The translations under genes were made by a program, and so were the position numbers. The notes beneath the pieces were generated by a model. The model was not told where the DNA came from. It did no database searches and was given only the letters and a program-made list of their open reading frames with translations. From the NCBI GenBank assembly GCA_035544835.1, contig DASZZV010000349.1, positions 1 through 5,280 of the forward strand: a DNA stretch of 5,280 nucleotides, in the 5' to 3' direction. Positions 1-5,280 of the stretch are shown here, piece after piece; the first letter of the stretch is position 1; every line of letters begins with the position of its first letter. The stretch is from DASZZV01 sp035544835. Its GTDB lineage: Bacteria > Acidobacteriota > Thermoanaerobaculia > Gp7-AA8.

Positions 1-2
1 CT

Positions 3-1073
3 TATACGAACGCCACGATTCTTTTTCCAGCCGCGGCCGTGCAGTCAACTTATGGGTCAATTTACAGCTTCGTCGATCCAACGGGCATCGGGATTCGCAA
101 TGCCGATGGGACATTCTTCCATCCGGGTCAACCGCTGCCTCCCAATCAGCTCACCAATCCTGGTGTCCCGATTCCCACCAACGTGCTCTCTCCGAGGACG
201 CAAAACACCCCCTATTCCGATCAGGCATCCATCGGCTACTCGTGGGAGATCAGCAACTCGCTCGGCGTCAACATCGATGCCGTTACCACCCGTTACCGTG
301 ACATTCCGTACCGTTTCCGCGCGAATCCGGTCGTCGATACCAATGGAAGCGGCGTTCTCGGAGATACGGTCGGAGGCGTGAAAGATTCGCGGCTGTTCCC
401 GAGACTGAGTGCGAACACCCGGCTCTGGGTTGGGCAGGGAAAGGCCAAATACACCGGACTGAACCTCGGGTTCCATGCCCGCGTTTTGAACCGCATCGAG
501 ACCCAGGGCTTCTACACCCTGTCGAAAGCGACCGGCAATGTCCTGCAGGGCGCCGACGAGTTTCGCTTCTGGGATTCCAATATTCAGCCGGGCATTCAGA
601 CCAACGCCTCGGTCACTCCGTACGACCCGCAGTCGAGCACCGCTTTTGGTCCCTTGTATACGGACACGCGACACCGGGTGACCCTCAGCGCTTTGTATAA
701 CGCGCCGCTCGGCATCAACATCTCGGGAATCCTCCGCTATCACTCCGCCACGCCTTACACCGACTTTGCTGGAAAGGATGTCAACAAAGACGGATACAGA
801 ATGGATCTGGCGCCCGGCGTCAAACATCCCAATAGTCTGCGCGCCAGCTCCTTCTCACAATTCGACCTTCGCCTGTCGAAGGCTTTCAAGTTTGGTGGCA
901 ATTATGGCGTCGAACTGATTGGCGAGGTCTTCAATCTCTTGAACGAGAAGAATCCAACAGCGTTCAACGGGAGTCGCACCAGTGCCAGCTTCGGGAAGCC
1001 ATCTGCCTTCGCCGGCGATGCCGGTCAGGGCGAGCAGCGCCTTGGGCAGCTCGGACTTCGCGTAACGTTCTAA
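3..1073 (+). CDS. TonB-dependent receptor, Oar-like, C-terminal part of beta-barrel (5' partial)
   Basis: This is the C-terminal 356 residues of an outer-membrane receptor of the TonB-dependent, carboxypeptidase-regulatory-domain (Oar-like) type. Such receptors import or bind large substrates using energy relayed by TonB/ExbB/ExbD; the substrate cannot be read from this piece. The frame is open from base 3, so the GTG at 39 is an internal valine and the true start lies outside the window. Visible family hallmarks are a barrel strand containing FYTLSKATGN, then DTRHRVTLSALYNAP, an acidic loop DVNKDGYRMDL (fragment residue 259 onward), FDLRLSKAFKFG, and LIGEVFNLLNEKNP. The protein ends in LGLRVTF, with a terminal aromatic residue as expected for recognition by the BAM barrel-assembly machinery. 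The N-terminal regulatory domain, plug and most strands are missing; full-length relatives are usually around 1000 residues. A terminator follows 20 bases downstream, so it ends its transcript. The family call is firm; the substrate is unknown. Confidence 0.9.
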   Translation, partial: YTNATILFPAAAVQSTYGSIYSFVDPTGIGIRNADGTFFHPGQPLPPNQLTNPGVPIPTNVLSPRTQNTPYSDQASIGYSWEISNSLGVNIDAVTTRYRDIPYRFRANPVVDTNGSGVLGDTVGGVKDSRLFPRLSANTRLWVGQGKAKYTGLNLGFHARVLNRIETQGFYTLSKATGNVLQGADEFRFWDSNIQPGIQTNASVTPYDPQSSTAFGPLYTDTRHRVTLSALYNAPLGINISGILRYHSATPYTDFAGKDVNKDGYRMDLAPGVKHPNSLRASSFSQFDLRLSKAFKFGGNYGVELIGEVFNLLNEKNPTAFNGSRTSASFGKPSAFAGDAGQGEQRLGQLGLRVTF

Positions 1074-1093
1074 ATACATGCAACCAGTTTTCC

Positions 1094-1123
1094 AAAGGCG
1101 CCTCGAAAGAGGCGCCTTTTTTT
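1094..1123 (+). terminator. Intrinsic terminator after the TonB receptor gene
   Basis: A perfect GC-rich stem (AGGCGCCTC pairing with GAGGCGCCT, extendable by two A-T pairs) closes a GAAA tetraloop at 1105-1108. It is followed by seven consecutive T (1117-1123). It begins 20 bases after the receptor stop codon, which is the classic Rho-independent arrangement on the + strand. On the - strand only three T follow the stem, so it would be a weak terminator for the convergent hydrolase gene. Confidence 0.92.
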
Positions 1124-1126
1124 GTT

Positions 1127-1251
1127 CGGAGTGGCGACATCCTGTCGCCTGGCCCGGCGGCGTCCAGCGCCGCCGCCCAAATCCAGCGCGTTCCACCAGA
1201 ACGGCGCCGCGGGACGGCGCCGGGCCAGGCGGCAGAGATGCCGCCACTCCG
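1127..1251. repeat. Composite inverted repeat with four hairpins (BIME/REP-like element 1)
   Basis: Two arms of 48-49 bases (1127-1174 and 1203-1251) are inverted copies differing by five substitutions and one single-base indel, separated by a 28-base centre. Each arm holds two local hairpins. Left arm: GGCGAC/GTCGCC (1133-1149) and GGCGGCG/CGCCGCC with a TCCAG loop (1156-1174). Right arm: GGCGCCG/CGGCGCC (1203-1221) and GGCGGCA/TGCCGCC with a GAGA loop (1228-1245). The arms could instead pair with each other into one long cruciform. The element starts four bases after the T-run of the receptor terminator and ends 12 bases before the stop of the convergent hydrolase gene. This is the usual location of REP/BIME-type non-autonomous elements. 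No transposase gene lies in the window. It has no T-tract of its own, so it is not an ordinary terminator. Confidence 0.85.
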
Positions 1252-1263
1252 GAGTGCTCTCGT

Positions 1264-3429
1264 TTACCGGGATGACGCGCGATGGCGCCATTTCGCGGCG
1301 CCGGCGGTGTCGCCGAGCGTCTGCAGGGTCTCGGCCGCAACCAGGCAAGCCTGGCCGTTCGGATTGGCGGCGAACATTTTCTCGAGAAGCGGATCAACCT
1401 CATTCTGCCTTCCGCTGACTGTGTAAAGAACCGAGAGGCTCGAGTAGGCCTGCAGGTTGTTTGGGAAGGTGCTGATCTCGCGCAGAAAAGCCTGCTCGGC
1501 CTCTGTATTGCGTTCCAGATTCGCGTAGATGTCACCGAGCGTGTAGTCGAGCTGCTCCACACGCGTTCCCGTCCGCTGTGCCTCGTTCTGCACCCCCTGC
1601 AGGGTCTGGAGTGCCTCCTCGAAGCGCCCCTGTTTCTCGTAGGATTGCGCGATGATCACCAGTGCACGCGGCTTGGTCGTCGCGTCCGACATTGCACCTC
1701 TCGCTTCGTTGTCGGCGAGGGCCCAGTTTTTCCTGGTCAGTGCGATTCGCGCCAGTAACAGATGTGCCCCGGCTGGGTTCTTGTCGAGGGCGAGTCTCGC
1801 ATGTTGCTCTGCTTCGTCGATGCGTTTGGTGCGCACCAGGAGATAACCGAGAGAGATCGCCATCTCTGTCGCCATATCGGGAGTCCGCCTCATTCCCTCT
1901 TTATATGCAGCGACCGCGTCGTCGAAGCGTCCCATGTGCTCGAGCTCAGTGGCCAGAAGACTCCAGACGTCGTGAAAGCCGGGGTTGGTTGCCAGGACGC
2001 TTCTGTAAGCCGCCACTGCCTCTGCTGATTTGCCCTGGGCGGAGAGTCGAGTCGCCTTCTTCACCAGCTCGATCTCACCGATGTGATCCTTTGGATCGGG
2101 GAGGTCGTTCCCGGTGGCCTGCGTGCTGCCGATGTATCCGAGGGCGGCGAGCTTCGCCGCTTCCTCTGGATTGATGTTGGACGGAGCGACGATGGTCTTT
2201 CCGAAAGCATCGAGTTGCTTTCGCATCGTAGCGTAGACCCGCCGCTGGTCATTGAGAACGTTTCTGGTCTCGCGTGGATCGGCTATGTAGTCGAAGAGCT
2301 CCGGCTTCGGCGACGAGATCAGCTGATACTGTTTGTCGAGTAGGGAACGCAGCTCACTCCAGCCGAGATGCAGCCGCGGGTAGAGGGTCTCGCTGTAAAT
2401 CGTCCGACCAGTTTGACCGACCGCGCTGTCGACCAGGGACGTACCGGTCCAGCGCTTGTCGGGGGCGGTTCCCACCACGCTGGCGATGGTCGGGGCGACG
2501 TCGATGAGCTGGACGGGCGCGCCAATGCGCTCGCCGCCACGCTTTCCCCCCGGCAGCTTGATCATCAATGGGACGTGCAAGACCTCCCGATAGAGAAAGA
2601 TCCCATGCTCCTGCTCTCCGTGATCGCCCAGGCCTTCACCATGATCCGACAGCAGGATGATCAGGGCGCGGTCATAGATTCCCTGTTGTTTGAGAAAGGC
2701 GATGAAAGTGCCGACGAGATCATCTGAGGCCGCGACTTCGCCATCGTAAAGATTTGCCGCGTAGCGACTACGAAAGGGCTCAGGGGGCTCATAGGGTGCG
2801 TGGGGCTCGAATAGATGAAGAAGAAAGAAGAGCGGCTTGTTTGCGCGCGGTTGCAGCCATTCATCGGCAACGGCCACGGTGCGCGAGCCCGGCCGCTGCA
2901 GTCGCCCCACTGCGATGCCTGACTCGAGGCCGATGGCGTCCTCGTAATAGTCGAAAGCGTCGGCGATCCCGGTGCTTCCGTGCAGAACGTACGCGGATAC
3001 GGCCGCGCCACTCTCATAACCTGCTTTTTTCAAAACTGAGGTGATCGAGGGATGCGCGGCAACGTCGTAGTGATAGCCGAGATTGTTGCGCACGCCGTTT
3101 TGTGTGGGGAGCTCACCGGTGAGGATCGAGACGTGGGAGGGGAGCGTGAGCGGCACATGCGACCAGGCGTTGTCGAAGACGACCGACTCCCGCGCCAGGG
3201 CGTCGATGTTCGGCGTGGATACTCCCTGATAGCCGTAGGTCGGGAGGTGATCGGCGCGTAACGTGTCGATGGAGATGATGATGACCGGAGGTTTGTCGGA
3301 TGAAGCCGATGTTTGGGATTCCTTCGAGCAGCCGACGGCGGCGATGCCGGTCAAAAGGGCGCCGGCAATGGCGAGGTTAAGAAGACTGGTCAGTTTCCGA
3401 AATCTCAATTGTGGCTCCGGGCGCATCAT
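1264..3429 (-). CDS. Lipoprotein sulfatase-fold hydrolase/transferase with C-terminal TPR repeats
   Basis: A complete 721-residue protein. Residues 1-34 form a lipoprotein signal: basic RFRK, a hydrophobic stretch, then AAVGC with acylated Cys34. The sulfatase/alkaline-phosphatase superfamily domain spans about residues 47-410: SIDTLRADHL with metal-ligand candidate Asp55, the nucleophile segment LTLPSHVSILTG with Thr95, LHLFEPHAPY (His205, His210), and LSDHGEGLGDHGE with Asp262/His263. Thr95 and His99 replace the Cys/Ser and Arg of the C-x-P-S-R sulfatase signature, so formylglycine activation is not expected and the substrate may be a phosphoester or another group. After a linker (AAKLAALGYIGS, about 424-435), TPR helices run from about 455 to the end, probably for protein contacts. 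The start is bounded by an in-frame TGA at 3438-3436; ATG at 3429 and 3426 are both possible, and neither has a clear Shine-Dalgarno. The gene is divergent from its paralogue at 3752 and convergent with the receptor gene. Fold and repeats are certain; the reaction is not known. Confidence 0.92.
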   Translation of the reverse strand: MMRPEPQLRFRKLTSLLNLAIAGALLTGIAAVGCSKESQTSASSDKPPVIIISIDTLRADHLPTYGYQGVSTPNIDALARESVVFDNAWSHVPLTLPSHVSILTGELPTQNGVRNNLGYHYDVAAHPSITSVLKKAGYESGAAVSAYVLHGSTGIADAFDYYEDAIGLESGIAVGRLQRPGSRTVAVADEWLQPRANKPLFFLLHLFEPHAPYEPPEPFRSRYAANLYDGEVAASDDLVGTFIAFLKQQGIYDRALIILLSDHGEGLGDHGEQEHGIFLYREVLHVPLMIKLPGGKRGGERIGAPVQLIDVAPTIASVVGTAPDKRWTGTSLVDSAVGQTGRTIYSETLYPRLHLGWSELRSLLDKQYQLISSPKPELFDYIADPRETRNVLNDQRRVYATMRKQLDAFGKTIVAPSNINPEEAAKLAALGYIGSTQATGNDLPDPKDHIGEIELVKKATRLSAQGKSAEAVAAYRSVLATNPGFHDVWSLLATELEHMGRFDDAVAAYKEGMRRTPDMATEMAISLGYLLVRTKRIDEAEQHARLALDKNPAGAHLLLARIALTRKNWALADNEARGAMSDATTKPRALVIIAQSYEKQGRFEEALQTLQGVQNEAQRTGTRVEQLDYTLGDIYANLERNTEAEQAFLREISTFPNNLQAYSSLSVLYTVSGRQNEVDPLLEKMFAANPNGQACLVAAETLQTLGDTAGAAKWRHRASSR

Positions 3430-3503
3430 CTTTCATTTCACCATGACATCGATACGCCTCGGTGCGAATCGAGCGCGGCGACGTCATTCCGAGCGGTTGT
3501 TTC

Positions 3504-3626
3504 TTGTGTGGCACAGGCACTCTTGCCTGTGTGCCGCGGCGTCGAGCCGCGGCGTTTCTGCTGCAACTCAACAGGGAAGTCGGCCTCGACGGCCGACACA
3601 CAGGCAAGAGTGCCTGTGCTACACAA
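3504..3626. repeat. Composite inverted repeat with four hairpins (BIME/REP-like element 2)
   Basis: Two inverted arms flank a 25-base centre (3554-3578). The outer 30 bases of each arm match at 29 positions and include the hairpin CACAGGCA-CTCT-TGCCTGTG (3512-3531), mirrored at 3599-3618. Inside each arm is a second hairpin: GCCGCGGC around loop GTCGA (3533-3553), and GTCGGCC/GGCCGAC around loop TCGAC (3579-3597). The inner stems differ in sequence between arms while the loop, read in the same sense, is identical. Total length (123 bases), two hairpins per arm and a 5-base inner loop all match the element at 1127-1251. From memory, repeats with the TGTGGCACAGGCAC-type end recur in Acidobacteriota and related genomes; this was not searched here. 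It sits unusually, between two divergent genes, where it separates their promoters. Confidence 0.87.
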
Positions 3627-3684
3627 AGACCCTAACGCGCCTTGCCTCTTTACACCAGAGCGCAGCCGCGTCGGCAGGCGGCGA

Positions 3685-3714
3685 TTGTCGCGCACTCGAC
3701 ACGTCCAGTAAACT
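3685..3714 (+). promoter_or_regulatory. Weak candidate promoter for the + strand hydrolase gene
   Basis: TTGTCG at 3685-3690 and TAAACT at 3709-3714 are separated by 18 bases, and each matches 4 of 6 positions of the sigma-70 -35 and -10 consensus. Transcription would begin roughly 30 bases before the ATG at 3752. Such partial matches occur often by chance, and promoter consensus in this lineage is not well fixed, so this is only a candidate. It lies downstream of the repeat, which would leave the repeat outside the transcript. Confidence 0.25.
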
Positions 3715-3751
3715 CCGCCGCGGCGCCGGGTCTCCGGCGAACGTGAACTGA

Positions 3752-5280
3752 ATGGCTGCATTGCAGAGTCGTATCTTCCGGGCAGCCGCGCCTGTCGTGT
3801 GGTTGTGTGTCCTGGCCTGCCGTCGCGAAGCCGTTGCCGTCGCAGCTCCCAGTCCTGACATTCCGGTCTTCATCATCTCTATCGACACGTTGCGGTCCGA
3901 TCATCTTCCCGCCTACGGCTACGTACACGGCTCGACACCGGCCATCGACCGCTTCCGCAAGGACGCGCTTCTCTTCCGCAAGGCTTTCAGCAACGTCCCG
4001 CTCACTCTTCCCTCGCACTGCTCGATGATGACCGGACTGCTTCCATACACGCACGGAGTCCGTGACAACCTGGGCTACGCGTTGCCGGTAGAGCGTAGGA
4101 CGCTGGCGACGCTTCTGAAGGAGAAGGGGTATGAGACCGGTGCCGCGGTGTCGAGCTTTGTCCTGCGCAGCGACTCCGGCATCTCGCGTGGCTTCGATAC
4201 CTGGGACGACCTGATGACGGTGTCGACCCTCGAGTCGATCAGTTCCTGGCAACGTGACGGCGACGTCTCACGACAAGTGCTGGAGCGGTGGCTGGCGTCG
4301 ACACACTCGCACAAGGTCTTCGGTTTTCTCCATCTCTACGAGCCGCACAAACCCTACCGTCCTCCGCAACCGTTTGCATCGAAACTGCAGAATCCGTACG
4401 ACGGCGAAATCGCATATGCAGATTCAATTGTCGGTCTCTTCCTCGATTCGTTGCGTTCGAAGGGACTATACGATGGCGCACTGATCATCATCCTCTCGGA
4501 CCATGGCGAGGGACTCGGCGATCACGGGGAGAGTGAGCATGGCGTCTTCCTTTACCGCGAGTCGATACAGATACCGTTGATCGTCAAGCTTCCGCGCCAG
4601 GCCCGGGCGGGGCAGGAGGACAGTGCGGTTTCTTCCATCGTCGACATCCTGCCTACAGTTCTCGGCCGGCTCGGACTGAGCGCTCCTCCCGGTGTGGAAG
4701 GGATCGATCTTTTCAGCGAGGCGGCCACGCGGCCCGCCGATCGGATGGTCTACAGCGAAACCTACTATCCGCGACTTCACTACGGCTGGCATGAGCTGAT
4801 GTCGCTGGCCGGGGCTGAGTTTCATTTCATCGAGGCGCCGCGAGCAGAGCTTTACGACTATGTCGCCGACCGTGAAGAGCGGCGCAACCTCGCTCAGGAA
4901 CAGCGGCGCATCCTGGCCTCTGCGCGAACGCAGATTCAGGCCATCGCTGCCGCTCACCCCTTTGAATCACCGAAGATCACCGACCCAGAGGTGGTGGCAA
5001 AGCTCAGCGCTCTCGGATATCTCGGATCGGGCCCTGCGACTCTGTCGGGAGCTCTTCCCGACCCGAAGGACAAGCTGGATCTGCTGGAGTTACGTGGGAC
5101 GGGAACCGGATATCTCCAGTCCGCGCAATACGAGAAGGCCATCGAGATCGGGAAGAAAATTGTCGCCAGCAACCCTGACTTTCTGCCCGGCTGGGGTCTG
5201 ATGAGCTCAGGCTACGAGAAGCTCGGACGCCGCGAGCTGGCGCTCGACGCCCTCGAGGAGCAGATGAGGCGATCGCCAGG
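3752..5280 (+). CDS. Paralogous lipoprotein sulfatase-fold hydrolase/transferase with TPR repeats (3' partial)
   Basis: The reading frame is open from the ATG at 3752 to the right edge (509 codons and two bases), so the C-terminus is missing. An in-frame TGA (3749-3751) directly precedes the ATG, which excludes an upstream start; no strong Shine-Dalgarno is visible. Residues 1-23 are a lipoprotein signal ending in VLAC (Cys23). The catalytic domain spans about residues 36-400: SIDTLRSDHL (Asp45), LTLPSHCSMMTG with Thr85 at the nucleophile position, LHLYEPHKPY, and LSDHGEGLGDHGE (Asp250/His251). Cys90 lies after the PSH motif and is not the sulfatase cysteine. A linker, KLSALGYLGS, then DPKDK, leads into the first TPR-like helices (about 440-509, with YEKAIEIGKKIVASNPDF). 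Domain order matches the divergent gene at 1264-3429, pointing to duplication with inversion. Likely a periplasm- or surface-facing lipid-anchored enzyme; substrate unknown. By analogy the full protein should be near 700 residues. Confidence 0.9.
   Translation, partial: MAALQSRIFRAAAPVVWLCVLACRREAVAVAAPSPDIPVFIISIDTLRSDHLPAYGYVHGSTPAIDRFRKDALLFRKAFSNVPLTLPSHCSMMTGLLPYTHGVRDNLGYALPVERRTLATLLKEKGYETGAAVSSFVLRSDSGISRGFDTWDDLMTVSTLESISSWQRDGDVSRQVLERWLASTHSHKVFGFLHLYEPHKPYRPPQPFASKLQNPYDGEIAYADSIVGLFLDSLRSKGLYDGALIIILSDHGEGLGDHGESEHGVFLYRESIQIPLIVKLPRQARAGQEDSAVSSIVDILPTVLGRLGLSAPPGVEGIDLFSEAATRPADRMVYSETYYPRLHYGWHELMSLAGAEFHFIEAPRAELYDYVADREERRNLAQEQRRILASARTQIQAIAAAHPFESPKITDPEVVAKLSALGYLGSGPATLSGALPDPKDKLDLLELRGTGTGYLQSAQYEKAIEIGKKIVASNPDFLPGWGLMSSGYEKLGRRELALDALEEQMRRSP

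Larger units (their letters stand above)
3430..3751. other. Divergent intergenic region between the two paralogous hydrolase genes
   Basis: These 322 bases separate the start codons of the two divergent hydrolase genes and must hold their promoters unless these lie inside a neighbouring gene. The middle is taken up by the hairpin-rich repeat at 3504-3626. That leaves about 74 bases of plain sequence on the side of the - strand gene and 125 bases on the side of the + strand gene. I see no convincing Shine-Dalgarno for either gene, no clear promoter for the - strand gene, and only a weak promoter candidate for the + strand gene. Open frames crossing this region are read through the repeat or are antisense to the hydrolase genes, and I do not regard them as genes. 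Confidence 0.7.

Noticed and set aside
57..827. 256-codon - strand open frame
   Set aside because: Antisense to the receptor gene, whose family motifs are unmistakable on the + strand; no domain seen in the shadow.
1127..1251. Element 1 as a CRISPR array or as the terminator of the - strand gene
   Set aside because: There is one inverted pair and no direct repeats with regular spacers, and no T-tract follows the hairpins on either strand.
1070..1562. Several short frames on both strands over 1070-1562
   Set aside because: They read through the terminator, repeat element 1 or the TPR end of the first hydrolase; none has recognisable motifs.
3263..3751. Open + strand frame of 162 codons ending right before the ATG of the second hydrolase gene
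   Set aside because: It starts antisense to the N-terminus of the first hydrolase and runs through the repeat; it has no recognisable domain. Its stop is simply the in-frame TGA that bounds the start of the real gene.
3438..3761. Small - strand frame through repeat element 2 (peptides like STGTLACVSA)
   Set aside because: Its sequence is a translation of the palindromic repeat itself, a common source of spurious 'hypothetical proteins'; no start signal and no protein-like composition.
4019..4021. Cys90 of the second hydrolase as a formylglycine site
   Set aside because: It lies after the PSH motif (PSHC) and not at the C of C-x-P-S-R; the aligned nucleophile position is Thr85, and the paralogue has Val at the Cys90 position.
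3650..4252. 200-codon - strand open frame
   Set aside because: Antisense to the strongly supported second hydrolase gene; Arg/Val-rich shadow typical of GC-rich DNA.

Overview
The window is GC-rich and looks like chromosomal DNA of an Acidobacteriota-type bacterium. This is inferred from three things together: an Oar-like TonB-dependent receptor end, exported sulfatase-fold proteins with C-terminal TPR repeats, and hairpin-rich intergenic repeats of a kind I associate with that phylum. No marker gene fixes the taxonomy.

Layout: (1) bases 3-1073, + strand: the C-terminal part of an outer-membrane TonB-dependent receptor, cut by the left edge. A strong intrinsic terminator follows at 1094-1123. 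(2) Bases 1127-1251: a 125-bp inverted repeat built from four small hairpins, lying between two convergent genes. (3) Bases 1264-3429, - strand: a complete lipoprotein with an alkaline-phosphatase/sulfatase-fold domain followed by TPR repeats. (4) Bases 3430-3751: a 322-bp divergent intergenic region that holds a second hairpin-rich inverted repeat of nearly the same size and plan (3504-3626). (5) Bases 3752-5280, + strand: a paralogue of gene 3, also a lipoprotein, cut by the right edge just inside its TPR region.

The two divergent hydrolases are clearly paralogous; a hand alignment of the N-terminal catalytic stretch gives 45 identities in 73 positions. Both carry Thr where classical sulfatases carry the Cys/Ser that becomes formylglycine, so the label 'sulfatase' describes the fold and not a demonstrated activity. 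Both are probably lipid-anchored outside the cytoplasm, where the TPR part could bind partner proteins.

The most unusual sequence signal is the pair of composite repeats. In the first, all stem substitutions between the two arms are compensated base-pair changes. In the second, the inner stem has been rewritten while its loop is unchanged. The two share a core motif at the same structural position, so they look like diverged members of one element superfamily. I see no tRNA, rRNA, CRISPR array, transposase gene or phage gene.
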